DNA of 9,088 nt from Gemmatimonadota bacterium. Its GTDB lineage: Bacteria > Gemmatimonadota > Gemmatimonadetes > Gemmatimonadales > Gemmatimonadaceae. This document shows positions 1-6,576 of this stretch, one piece after another. The notes below the pieces were generated by a model. The model was not told the DNA's origin. It did not search any database and was given only the letters and a program-made list of their open reading frames with translations. The stretch lies in contig JAEUJK010000529.1 in assembly GCA_016794735.1 (NCBI GenBank), positions 1-9,088 on the forward strand. The letters run 5' to 3'. A program made the position numbers and the translations under genes. The first letter of the stretch is position 1; each line of letters opens with the position of its first letter.

Positions 1-1418
1 AGCAGGTTCACGACCACCTGACGCATCGCCCGCGGGTCCACGAGGCCAAAGATGCGACTCGGCGCGTCGGCCACGAGGCGCATCCCCTTCTGCGACGCCA
101 CGGGGACGTAGCCGTCCACCACTTCCTCGATCAACTCGCCGAGGTCGGTGCGTTCCTTCTCGATGCGCGATCGATCGGCGTCGAGATGCGAGAAGAGCAG
201 GATGTTCTCGACGAGGTCACCCAGCCGCCGCGACTCGCGGCTGACGATACCCAGCCACCGGATGCGTTCCTCCTCGTCCTTCTCGCGCCGCAGGAGGAGT
301 GTCTCGGTGAAGAGGCGGATCTGCGAGAGCGGGGTGCGCAGTTCGTGCGAGACGCTGGCCACGAAGTCGCGCCGCGCCCGCGTGAGCTGCCGTTCGCGCC
401 ACAACCCGATCCCCGCCATGATCGCCAATAGCGCAGCAACGATGGGGAGAAGCACGTCGAGCGGCAGCGGGATGGAAAAGCGCGCCCCGGACGCATCGGT
501 CCACTGCCAGGTGACGCGCGCATGTGAGCCCTTGAGGGACTGGCGCAGCACATCCACGAGGGCCGGGTGCAGCGTCGCCTCCACGTGCAGCGTGGAGATC
601 CCCGTGTTGAACCGGAACTCGCCATGCGGTGAGTCGGCGAACTCGGGCCGGCTGGCGTAGAGCGCCTCGCCGCGGGCGTCGAGGACACGCACCGCGATCA
701 GCGAATCGGTGCTCGACGGGTCGAGCCCATACTGGAAGTCGGTCGCGATGAACCCGCGCGGCAGCAGGGGGAGCCCTTCCATCACGGCGTCGCCCACCGA
801 CTTCCATCCGGCAGCACGCGTGTAGGAAAAGCCATACCAGCCGCGCGTGACTCCGTCCGCGGTGCGCAGCGCAGTATAGCCGACGCTCAGCGTGTCCGAC
901 GCATCGCTGATCAGCCACACCATCGGCTCCATGCGCCGGTCCTGCGGGCGCGGTGCCTCGAGCAGGATGCGCCGCAACCGTGCTTCCATCCCGGGCCAGG
1001 TCGCGGACCCGGACGCGAAGAAGCGCCCGGTCGCCACGTCGAGGGCAAAGAAGCCGCGCCCCGTATCCCCAGCGACGAACCGGATCTGGTCCATCTCGCG
1101 CGTCGCGTCTTCCACGAACCGGGTGAACGACGGGATCGGGTCTCCCGGGCGCAACCGCGCGCCGTAGATCGAGGCCAGGATCCGCAGCCGCGTGCCCTCG
1201 AACAACCCGAAGGCACGATCCCCGAAGAGCCGCGCACCCAGGCTGGCGTATTCGCTGATGGCCTCGTCCGCGGTGCGCACCCGTTGCGTGTTCAGCGACT
1301 GGAAGACCACCGCGCTGACCACCGACAGTGACGTCATGGACAACAATAGGACAGCAAACGTGATCGTCCCCAGCGTGGGCCGGGGACGATCACCCCACCA
1401 TTCACGAAGCCGCTTCAC
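1..1418 (-). CDS. Sensor histidine kinase, two-component system (3' end beyond window)
   Basis: Membrane sensor kinase that autophosphorylates on histidine and passes the phosphate to the response regulator encoded just upstream. The frame is open from a GTG at 1418 to the left edge, giving 472 visible residues. A short cytoplasmic N-terminus is followed by a membrane segment at about residues 16-40, a large extracytoplasmic region (about 41-320), a second membrane segment (about 322-340) and the HisKA motif SVSHELRTPL with phospho-acceptor His358. The window ends in the N box (VVVNL), so the rest of the ATPase domain lies outside. HisKA begins only about ten residues after the second membrane segment, which leaves no room for a HAMP domain. 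I do not recognise the sensor region, so the ligand is unknown. The GTG was chosen because it overlaps the regulator's TGA as GTGA, a typical coupled start. The kinase identity is secure; the exact start slightly less so. Confidence 0.93.
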   Translation of the reverse strand, partial: MKRLREWWGDRPRPTLGTITFAVLLLSMTSLSVVSAVVFQSLNTQRVRTADEAISEYASLGARLFGDRAFGLFEGTRLRILASIYGARLRPGDPIPSFTRFVEDATREMDQIRFVAGDTGRGFFALDVATGRFFASGSATWPGMEARLRRILLEAPRPQDRRMEPMVWLISDASDTLSVGYTALRTADGVTRGWYGFSYTRAAGWKSVGDAVMEGLPLLPRGFIATDFQYGLDPSSTDSLIAVRVLDARGEALYASRPEFADSPHGEFRFNTGISTLHVEATLHPALVDVLRQSLKGSHARVTWQWTDASGARFSIPLPLDVLLPIVAALLAIMAGIGLWRERQLTRARRDFVASVSHELRTPLSQIRLFTETLLLRREKDEEERIRWLGIVSRESRRLGDLVENILLFSHLDADRSRIEKERTDLGELIEEVVDGYVPVASQKGMRLVADAPSRIFGLVDPRAMRQVVVNL

Positions 1419-2020
1419 ACTTCGCCGCGCAGGATGGCGCCGACACGGGCTCGCGTGGATGCGCCCAGCTTGAACAACACCTGCTCCGTGTGGTTGCGCG
1501 ACGTATACGTGCTCAACCCCAGCGTCTCGGCGATCTCCGCGTTCGACATGCCACGGGCCAGGAGGCGCGCAACCTCCACCTGGCGCTCCGTGAGCCCATA
1601 CTGCGAGTGCAGGACCTCGTCGCTCAGGGAACCGCCGCCGACGGTCGTGTCCTCGTGCGCGGCACGACGCAGGTGCGCGCCGATGCGGGCCATGAGTTCC
1701 ACCACGCCAAAGGGCTTGGTGACGTAGTCGTCGGCGCCGAGGCGAAACCCCTTCACCTTGTCCGACTCGAGGCCACGGGCGCTGAGGATGAGGACGGGGG
1801 CCTGCACCCCGCGCGACCGCAGTTCCTCGAGCACATGGTACCCGTCGCGGTCCGGGAGGCCGAGGTCAAGGACGACCAGGTCGGGCGCCTCTCGCGCCGC
1901 CTCGAGCAACGCCTCCTTCGCCGTGCCGGCCACGACCGGGCGATGGCCCTCGTGTTCGAGGTTGCGCTTCAGTCCGTTCGCGAGGTCCGCGTTGTCTTCG
2001 ACGATGAGGATGCGTCGCAT
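1415..2020 (-). CDS. Response regulator, REC plus LuxR-type HTH
   Basis: Cytoplasmic transcription regulator of 201 residues, partner of the kinase it overlaps by four bases. Residues 1-118 are a receiver domain: acidic pair E8/D9, phospho-acceptor D52 in VLDLGLPDRDG, S80, and K102 in DDYVTKPF. Residues about 141-197 are a GerE/LuxR-type helix-turn-helix (LTERQVEVARLLARGMSN, then AEIAETLGLS). The KGFRLGADDYVTKPF stretch of the receiver is more like that of OmpR-family regulators than of typical NarL/FixJ ones, so the domain pairing is somewhat unusual. The ATG at 2020 is used because the receiver core (MRRILIVEDN) starts there; in-frame codons further upstream only extend through the intergenic leader. 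No good Shine-Dalgarno sequence precedes it. The leader carries strong inverted repeats that could be an autoregulatory operator or RNA element. Target genes are unknown; the neighbouring exported proteins are the obvious candidates. Confidence 0.93.
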   Translation of the reverse strand: MRRILIVEDNADLANGLKRNLEHEGHRPVVAGTAKEALLEAAREAPDLVVLDLGLPDRDGYHVLEELRSRGVQAPVLILSARGLESDKVKGFRLGADDYVTKPFGVVELMARIGAHLRRAAHEDTTVGGGSLSDEVLHSQYGLTERQVEVARLLARGMSNAEIAETLGLSTYTSRNHTEQVLFKLGASTRARVGAILRGEV

Positions 2021-2033
2021 AGCGTGGGGAAGA

Positions 2034-2087
2034 TGCGTCCCGGGAACGGACGCAGCGATGGGTCTCCAAAGCTGGTCCGTCCCCGGG
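2034..2087 (-). promoter_or_regulatory. Overlapping alternative inverted repeats in response-regulator leader
   Basis: Two inverted repeats share the same central bases in the 98-base gap before the regulator gene. The short one is TGCGTCC (2034-2040), a 7-base spacer, then GGACGCA (2048-2054), perfect over seven pairs. The long one pairs CCCGGGAACGGAC (2039-2051) with GTCCGTCCCCGGG (2075-2087): 12 of 13 pairs around a 23-base loop. Both use 2039-2040 and 2048-2051, so they cannot form together. The short palindrome ends 13 bases before the ATG. Possible roles are a dimeric operator for autoregulation, an attenuator-like RNA switch, or a terminator for the gene upstream; no T-run follows, which weakens the last. 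Confidence 0.55.
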
Positions 2088-2118
2088 TGGCCGACGTGGG
2101 TGGTTTGACCCATCCGCC

Positions 2119-2964
2119 TCATCGCGCCCGCAGCCCCTCCAGGGTCACCCGGTATTCCCGGGCGGTGGGGTCGAAGGTGATGCTGTATGACGTGGGGTAC
2201 ATCCCGGGAGTCGTGACCTTCTGCGACTGGCCGACCTGGTAGGTGAAGCCCGACGGGATCGACTTGACCGACATCAGGTGCGCCCTCGTGATCATCGGCT
2301 CGACGAAGATGAACCGGCTGTCCCACGTTCCATAGATGAACGTCGACGTGAACGTCTTGCCGTTGGGCGGCGGCTGCAGCTCGGGGGAAGCAACGTCCAG
2401 CCAGTGCATGCCCATGAGCGGAACGCCCACCGCCGCCGGCGGTGCGCCGGCCAGGTTCGATGCGGCGGCGTACCCGTTCGGCACGTACTCCGCACCAGGG
2501 AACGCCGCGACCTTGGCCGCCCATTCGGGGTTCTGCGGGGTGATCGACTCGCGCTCCGCCGACGTGATGTTGTAGAAGTGGAAGTCGAAGTGTGGCTCGG
2601 TGTACACATGCTCCGGCTCGTGACCGGCCGGGTTCCAGTCCAGCATCACGTGGTCGAACCCGGTAGACCTGGCGGCCTCGGGCAGGGCCAGGATGAGCAT
2701 GGCGGCCGAGGGACCGCCGTGCATGGGCGTCTGCGGCAGGCCGTTGAGCGCCTTCTCGGAGAGGGCGACGCCTAACGTGGCGGGGCGCCCGGCCGCGTCC
2801 AGCGTGACAAAGGTCCGCGCGGCCCCTTCCCCGAGGGTAAGTGGCGCGCCGTACACGCGTCGCGGCGCCGGCACGTCATGACGTGCGGCGACGGCGGTAC
2901 CAACGGAGGCGAGCAACGCGGCCCCGGCGACCGCGCGCGACAGGAAGGAAAAGGTGGTATGCAT
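2119..2964 (-). CDS. Exported TTHB210/DUF5602-like protein
   Basis: A 281-residue exported protein. Residues 1-26 form a signal peptide (basic start, hydrophobic stretch AVAGAALLASVGTA, cleavage near AVA/A). The mature part has conserved-looking blocks: LDWNPAGHEP (108-117), PHFDFHFYN (124-132), LMGMHWLDV (183-191) and FIYGTWDSRFIFVEPMIT (209-226). From memory these match the TTHB210-like family (DUF5602), whose Thermus thermophilus member is controlled by a sigma-E/anti-sigma-E pair; I could not check the match. The clustered histidines (H105, H115, H119, H125, H129, H187) could bind metal, but that is inference. The ATG at 2964 is chosen because it opens the signal peptide; no clear Shine-Dalgarno sequence precedes it. 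Leu64 is encoded by TTA inside a GCCTAACG octamer. The gene lies just upstream of, and reads toward, the two-component pair, which suggests an envelope-stress or envelope-structure role. Function is unknown. Confidence 0.8.
   Translation of the reverse strand: MHTTFSFLSRAVAGAALLASVGTAVAARHDVPAPRRVYGAPLTLGEGAARTFVTLDAAGRPATLGVALSEKALNGLPQTPMHGGPSAAMLILALPEAARSTGFDHVMLDWNPAGHEPEHVYTEPHFDFHFYNITSAERESITPQNPEWAAKVAAFPGAEYVPNGYAAASNLAGAPPAAVGVPLMGMHWLDVASPELQPPPNGKTFTSTFIYGTWDSRFIFVEPMITRAHLMSVKSIPSGFTYQVGQSQKVTTPGMYPTSYSITFDPTAREYRVTLEGLRAR
2770..2777 (+). repeat. GCCTAACG octamer, copy 1
   Basis: Inside the TTHB210-like gene, where the minus strand reads TTA GGC (Leu64-Gly65). Confidence 0.6.
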
Positions 2965-2983
2965 GGCAACGCCGCTCGATCGG

Positions 2984-3024
2984 CGTGGAGTGAAGGAATG
3001 CGCGACGATTCGCGCGACTCCACG
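2984..3024 (-). promoter_or_regulatory. Inverted repeat in leader of the TTHB210-like gene
   Basis: CGTGGAGT (2984-2991) and ACTCCACG (3017-3024) are a perfect 8-base inverted repeat. An inner stem GCGCG (3000-3004) and CGCGC (3011-3015) closes a 6-base loop. It lies 19 bases before the ATG at 2964, in the 112-base gap after the DUF2277 gene. It could be a terminator for DUF2277, a 5' leader structure or an operator. There is no T-run. The same outer hexamer and the same 19-base distance recur before the small lipoprotein gene (7872-7917). Confidence 0.35.
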
Positions 3025-3076
3025 ATGCCATGCGAGGGCCACGCGGGAATGAGCCGCGTGACCCGGGTCGTTTGAC

Positions 3077-3349
3077 TCAGCCGGTGCCGAACCGTCGCCG
3101 GGAGCGCTCGCGCGCCCGCTCCGCCTCCACCGCGCGGTCGCGTGGTGGCGCCGTGGTGACCAGGCCATTGAGCAGGCGCTGCGCGGCCTGCGCGACGTCC
3201 TCGACCGCGGCGTTGAACACCGCCTCGTTGGCTTTCGATGGTTTGGTCGTCCCGCTCAGCTTGCGGACGAACTGCAGGGCGGAGGCGCGCACCTCATCGG
3301 TGGTGGCGGGCGGCGCGAAATTGTGCAGGACCTTGATGTTGCGACACAT
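3077..3349 (-). CDS. DUF2277 family protein
   Basis: Small basic protein of 90 residues, no signal peptide, so presumably cytoplasmic. It starts MCRNIKVLHNFAPPATTDEV and contains ALQFVRKLSGTTKPSKANEA, then LLNGLVTTAPPRDR and an Arg-rich tail. These are the hallmarks of the DUF2277 family as I know it, where members begin at MCRNIK. The family has no established function. I chose the ATG at 3349 because both the Met and the following CRNIK are the family's usual N-terminus. A competing in-frame ATG at 3391 has a much better Shine-Dalgarno sequence (GGGAGG, six bases away) and would add 14 residues, giving 104. The gene follows DUF3052 by 63 bases, or 21 from the alternative start, so the two are probably co-transcribed. 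Family call is solid; the start is uncertain. Confidence 0.88.
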   Translation of the reverse strand: MCRNIKVLHNFAPPATTDEVRASALQFVRKLSGTTKPSKANEAVFNAAVEDVAQAAQRLLNGLVTTAPPRDRAVEAERARERSRRRFGTG

Positions 3350-3397
3350 GGCGAGGCGACCGGTGACAGGACCACCCCGACGCTCGCGCATGCGCCG

Positions 3398-3403
3398 CCT
3401 CCC
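3398..3403 (-). promoter_or_regulatory. Strong Shine-Dalgarno before alternative DUF2277 start
   Basis: Read on the minus strand this is GGGAGG, six bases before an ATG at 3391-3389 that is in frame with DUF2277. It is one of the best ribosome binding sites in the window, yet it points to a start 14 codons before the family's conserved MCRNIK start, which itself has no clear site. Either this protein carries an N-terminal extension, or ribosomes load here and the true start lies downstream. Confidence 0.5.
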
Positions 3404-3412
3404 GTCAAGCGT

Positions 3413-3826
3413 TCAGGTGCGCAGTTCCTTGCGGATGACGAGCTTGAGCCCGGACCAGGTCTCGTCCACCGCGCAGACCTTGATGTCGACGAACCCCATC
3501 GGGAGGCAGACCTCGCGGATGACGTCCTCCGTGATGTTCGTCGGCACCTTCGCCGACTTCTTGGGCCACGAGACCCAGACCGCCGCGTCGGGCCGGATCT
3601 TCGTGCGGTACCCGGTCAGGGCAGTGGCCAGTGCCTTCCGGTCGGTCACGAACAGGTGCACCACGTCGGTGCGCGTCGAGAGGCGCGTGGAGAAGGAAAC
3701 GCCGTCGGGGACCGGGGCGAGCAGCTTCGCATAGTTTGGCGGAGCGCCGGCGGTGCAGACGACACTCCCGGCGACGATGCCAAGCTTCCTGGCGAGGGGG
3801 GTCCCTGAGTATCCGGCCGGCGGCAT
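3413..3826 (-). CDS. DUF3052 family protein
   Basis: A 137-residue protein without a signal peptide, presumably cytoplasmic. Family-type blocks are AGYSGTPLARKLGI at the N-terminus, VVHLFVTDRKAL in the middle, VWVSWPKKSAKVPTNITEDV, and the C-terminal VDIKVCAVDETWSGLKLVIR. This matches the DUF3052 family as I know it, whose function is not established. The ATG at 3826 shares its A with the TGA of the serine hydrolase gene (TGATG), and no Shine-Dalgarno sequence precedes it, so translation probably depends on re-initiation after the hydrolase. It is followed closely by DUF2277. The tight coupling of a secreted hydrolase with a cytoplasmic protein of unknown function is the notable part. Family call high, role unknown. 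Confidence 0.92.
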   Translation of the reverse strand: MPPAGYSGTPLARKLGIVAGSVVCTAGAPPNYAKLLAPVPDGVSFSTRLSTRTDVVHLFVTDRKALATALTGYRTKIRPDAAVWVSWPKKSAKVPTNITEDVIREVCLPMGFVDIKVCAVDETWSGLKLVIRKELRT

Positions 3827-4998
3827 CAGCGGACGAGTGGCTTGTGGAGTGAATCCCAGTTGTACGCCGCGGCCACGCGCGCCTCGATTTCCGAGATGAG
3901 GGGGCCGCCGTTGTCACCATTCGTCATGACCACCACGCCGTAGCCGCGCCGGACGTGGGCGATCATGTCGCAGCGAAAGCCCCAGTTGGAGCCGCCGTGC
4001 ATGAAGTACCACCCTTCCCCGCGCTTCTCGACCTGGAAGCCGACCGCAAACGGGCCAACCCCCACAGGGGTGGTCATCTGCCGGGCGCCGTCCTGCGTGA
4101 GCACCTGGCCGCGGGGACCACGCACGGCGCGTTGCACCTCGATGAGCACCTTGGCGAGATCGCTCGGCGTGGTCCACAACCCGGCCGCCGCCTGCTCCGG
4201 GTACACGTGCCATGGCGCTCCCATGCGTTGCCCCGCGCCGTTGTGGGCGCGGGCACGGCGTGGCGCCTGGTCGGGCGCAGGCGGTTGCTGGTAGCTGCTG
4301 CCCGTCATGCCTAACGGGTCGAGGATCGTCGCCTGCATGAGGTCGGCGAAGGGACGTCCCGTGATATCCACGAGGGCCTGCTGCATCACCGTCGTGCCAC
4401 CCCCGGAGTACTTGTAGCCGGTGTACGGCGGCCGCACGAACGGGACTCCACTCACGTTGGCCATCGGGTCGCCACGCACGACCTGCGCGGGGGTCGGGAG
4501 CGGCACCCCCGGGTTGTAGCCCGGGAACCCGAAACCGTCGTCCGACCCCGAGGTGTGGGAAAACAGCGACCGTGGGGTCACCGGCGCCCAATGCAGCGAA
4601 TCCCGCATGAGCGTGAGTCCGCGTAGCACTCGACTCACATCGCCGTCGAGGTCGAGCCGGCCGTCCTGTGCGAGACGCACCGCGGCCATGGCCGTGATCG
4701 GCTTGCTGATCGACGCGGCCTGGAACGCGGTGTTGACGTCGACCCGGGCCCCGGTCTCGACATCGGCGACACCGTACCCTTTCGCCCAATGAACCTCGCC
4801 GTTGAGAATCACCGCCACACTCACCCCGGGCACACGAAACCGCTGCATGACCTGTTCGAGCGTCATGGCGTCGAGGCCCCCGCGATCCGGACTCTGCGGG
4901 CGCTCGATCCGCGCGATGAACGACGCGGCATCCTGTGCGGCAGCGTTCCTGGCCGGTACCAGGGCGAGCGAAACAAGGAGGATACGGAGTGAACGCAT
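3826..4998 (-). CDS. Secreted serine hydrolase, beta-lactamase-related (PF00144-type)
   Basis: A 390-residue exported serine hydrolase of the class C beta-lactamase/D-aminopeptidase/esterase superfamily. Signal peptide at 1-22 (MRSLRILLVSLALVPARNAA, then AQ). The SxxK motif is S96-I-S-K99, with S96 the likely nucleophile. The second motif is Y197-S-G199 in YKYSGGG, with Gly where classical class C enzymes have Asn; YSGGG is a variant I recall from non-lactamase members. The third motif is H334-G-G336 in MHGGSNWGF, in place of KTG. This argues for an esterase or peptidase acting on peptide or ester substrates rather than antibiotic resistance; the substrate cannot be read from sequence. The ATG at 4998 was chosen because it starts the signal peptide; the long upstream extension of the frame has no such support. 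Leu229 is a TTA codon inside a GCCTAACG octamer. The stop overlaps the DUF3052 start. It diverges from the amidohydrolase gene at 5156. Confidence 0.93.
   Translation of the reverse strand: MRSLRILLVSLALVPARNAAAQDAASFIARIERPQSPDRGGLDAMTLEQVMQRFRVPGVSVAVILNGEVHWAKGYGVADVETGARVDVNTAFQAASISKPITAMAAVRLAQDGRLDLDGDVSRVLRGLTLMRDSLHWAPVTPRSLFSHTSGSDDGFGFPGYNPGVPLPTPAQVVRGDPMANVSGVPFVRPPYTGYKYSGGGTTVMQQALVDITGRPFADLMQATILDPLGMTGSSYQQPPAPDQAPRRARAHNGAGQRMGAPWHVYPEQAAAGLWTTPSDLAKVLIEVQRAVRGPRGQVLTQDGARQMTTPVGVGPFAVGFQVEKRGEGWYFMHGGSNWGFRCDMIAHVRRGYGVVVMTNGDNGGPLISEIEARVAAAYNWDSLHKPLVR
4309..4316 (+). repeat. GCCTAACG octamer, copy 2
   Basis: Inside the serine hydrolase gene, read on the minus strand as TTA GGC (Leu229-Gly230 of DPLGMTG). 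Confidence 0.6.
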
Positions 4999-5155
4999 GT
5001 GAGCGTGGGCAGTGGAGCCGCGAATCTGCGACACGTTCCCGATCCACGCCATCGCGACTTGGCCACCGTGGGAACGCGCAGGGATACGCCGCGCCAACCC
5101 ACCGTATGCGAGACGCGTTACCTTGAGATCCAGTCCGACTCGCGAGGAGTTCTCG
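4999..5155. promoter_or_regulatory. Divergent intergenic region between serine hydrolase and amidohydrolase
   Basis: This 157-base gap must contain promoters in both directions, since each flanking gene is the first of its strand block. It holds an inverted repeat CGTTCCC (5034-5040) and GGGAACG (5070-5076) with a 29-base spacer. I see only weak -35/-10 resemblance (TTGGCC at 5059-5064, then GGATAC about 17 bases on), not enough to call a promoter. GGGAACG also occurs in the regulator leader at 2042-2048, so a shared operator half-site is possible but unproven. Confidence 0.4.
5145..5149 (+). promoter_or_regulatory. Shine-Dalgarno fixing the amidohydrolase start
   Basis: AGGAG six bases before the ATG at 5156. 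It decides the start of the amidohydrolase against an in-frame ATG at 5012, which would put about 48 residues in front of an otherwise normal signal peptide. Confidence 0.8.
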
Positions 5156-6493
5156 ATGTTCGCTCCCGTTGTGCAGGCGCTCCTGGCGGCAGCTGCCCTC
5201 ACGCTCACGGTTCACGCACAGACCCCGGTCGCCATCACGGGCGTCACGGTCATCGACGGTACAGGCCGGGCGCCACAACCGGGGACCACGGTCCTCGTGA
5301 GGGACGGACGGATCGTCGCGGTGGGCCGCGATGGCACCGTGCCGATCCCCGCGCGCACGCAGCGGATCGTCGGACGCGGGAAATACCTGATCGCCGGGCT
5401 CTGGGATGCACACGTCCACCTGAGCGCCCTGGGTCGTGACGGGCTTCCGACCCTGGTACAACACGGTATCACGTCGGTGCGCGATCTCGGAGGCAACCTC
5501 GCGACAGTGCGCACGTGGCGCGACGCCGCCGAGCGCGGCGATGTCCTCGGTCCCCGGATGCGCCTCGCCGGTCCGATCGTCGAGAATGCCTTCTGGCTCA
5601 AGCGTGTGCGCGAACTCGGCGTGGCGGGCCTCGCCCGCGATCTCGAAGAACGCATCCCGGTGTCGACCGACGCGGATGCTGTGAAGGCGGTCGACTCGAT
5701 CGCCGCCATGGGCGTCGATGTGCTCAAACTTCGTAATGCGCCAGGGACCAGCGCGTACGCCGCACTCCTCGCCGCCGCGCAGCGCAAGGGACTACGCGTG
5801 GCAGGACACCAGCCCAACCGGTCCATCGGACTGGCGGGCGCCCTCGCCGCGGGCCAGCGCAGCATCGAGCACATCGAGGGGCTCGGTGAGGTGGAATCAC
5901 TCCCGGCCGCCTCGCGCGACAGCATCGCACGGGCATACGCCGCGGCCGAGATCTGGATCACGCCAACCCTCGCCGCTTCGTTTGGTCGTTTCGTCGCTGA
6001 GAGTGTCACCGTGGCCCGTGTCGCGGGGACGAGCAGCGATGCCGACCTCAGCCTGGTCACGGAAACACTGCGCGCCTTCTGGAGAGCGCAACGCGAACTG
6101 AAGGCGTACGATGCCCCGCTGGAGCAGTACGCGGGCATGGTCACCGGCGGGCTTGCCGGCCTCCGCGTGCTGCGCGCCGCTGGTGTCAAGCTGATGGCCG
6201 GGACCGACCTCGGAGTCCTCACGCTGACTCCGGGACAGTCTCTGCATCAAGAGCTGAAACTGCTCGTCGACAGCCTCGGGCTCACGCCGTTGGAAGCGAT
6301 CCAGGCGGCAACGCTGGAACCGGCGCGCTACTTTGGACAGGGCGACGTCATGGGGACCGTGGAGCCCGGTCGCCTGGCGGACCTTGTGTTGCTGCGAGCC
6401 AATCCCCTGGCTGACATCCGGAACATCGGCGCGATTGACCTGGTCATGCTGCGCGGTCGCGTCGTGCGCACGACGGAAGGCGGCCGGCGCTGA
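5156..6493 (+). CDS. Secreted metal-dependent amidohydrolase (COG1228/imidazolonepropionase-like)
   Basis: A 445-residue exported hydrolase of the amidohydrolase superfamily. Signal peptide at 1-22 (FAPVVQALLAAAALTLTV, then HAQ). A short N-terminal beta-sandwich strand set (ITGVTVIDGTG, VLVRDGRIVAVG) precedes the TIM barrel. Expected metal and catalytic positions are present: H86-x-H88 in DAHVHL, K191 in LKLRNAPG (the position usually carboxylated), H218 in AGHQPN, H239 in IEHIEG and D351 in AGTDLGV. The C-terminus returns to the sandwich (GRLADLVLLRANPLADI). Exported members often act on dipeptides or cyclic amides, but the substrate here is unknown. Start supported by a good Shine-Dalgarno sequence at 5145-5149. 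The beta-propeller gene follows 83 bases later on the same strand and may share its transcript. A second family member lies at 7921-9088. Confidence 0.93.
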   Translation: MFAPVVQALLAAAALTLTVHAQTPVAITGVTVIDGTGRAPQPGTTVLVRDGRIVAVGRDGTVPIPARTQRIVGRGKYLIAGLWDAHVHLSALGRDGLPTLVQHGITSVRDLGGNLATVRTWRDAAERGDVLGPRMRLAGPIVENAFWLKRVRELGVAGLARDLEERIPVSTDADAVKAVDSIAAMGVDVLKLRNAPGTSAYAALLAAAQRKGLRVAGHQPNRSIGLAGALAAGQRSIEHIEGLGEVESLPAASRDSIARAYAAAEIWITPTLAASFGRFVAESVTVARVAGTSSDADLSLVTETLRAFWRAQRELKAYDAPLEQYAGMVTGGLAGLRVLRAAGVKLMAGTDLGVLTLTPGQSLHQELKLLVDSLGLTPLEAIQAATLEPARYFGQGDVMGTVEPGRLADLVLLRANPLADIRNIGAIDLVMLRGRVVRTTEGGRR

Positions 6494-6576
6494 GGGGAAG
6501 GCAGGCGGTCGTCGCAGCCGCGTGTGCTTTTCGAGGCGGGTTGTGGTCCAAGCGCGACCGCTCCACTCTTGTACGC
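6494..6576. other. Short intergenic gap, amidohydrolase to beta-propeller
   Basis: 83 bases with no convincing terminator or promoter. GCGGTCG (6505-6511) and CGACCGC (6555-6561) are complementary, but the 43-base loop makes this weak. Read-through from the amidohydrolase gene is plausible. Confidence 0.4.

Noticed and set aside
131..1237. Several frames on both strands over the kinase region (131-688, 148-660, 217-918, 911-1237)
   Set aside because: All are out-of-frame shadows. The true frame runs without a stop from 1418 to the left edge and carries the membrane segments and the HisKA motif.
3826..4998. Serine hydrolase as an antibiotic-resistance beta-lactamase
   Set aside because: The YxN Asn is replaced by Gly and KTG by HGG, which points to the broader esterase/peptidase members of the superfamily.
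5059..5087. Sigma-70-like promoter (TTGGCC, then GGATAC) before the amidohydrolase
   Set aside because: Too few matches to the -10 consensus to separate from chance in G+C-rich DNA.
3914..5464. Long minus-strand reading frame of 516 codons
   Set aside because: It lies in a different frame over the serine hydrolase and its divergent gap, is rich in Arg, Pro, Gly and His with no recognisable motif, and is an open-frame artefact of high G+C. The hydrolase frame has a signal peptide and catalytic motifs.
5212..6222. Minus-strand frame of 336 codons opposite the amidohydrolase
   Set aside because: Antisense shadow: low-complexity Ser/Arg/Ala composition, no motif, and the plus-strand frame has all metal-binding residues.
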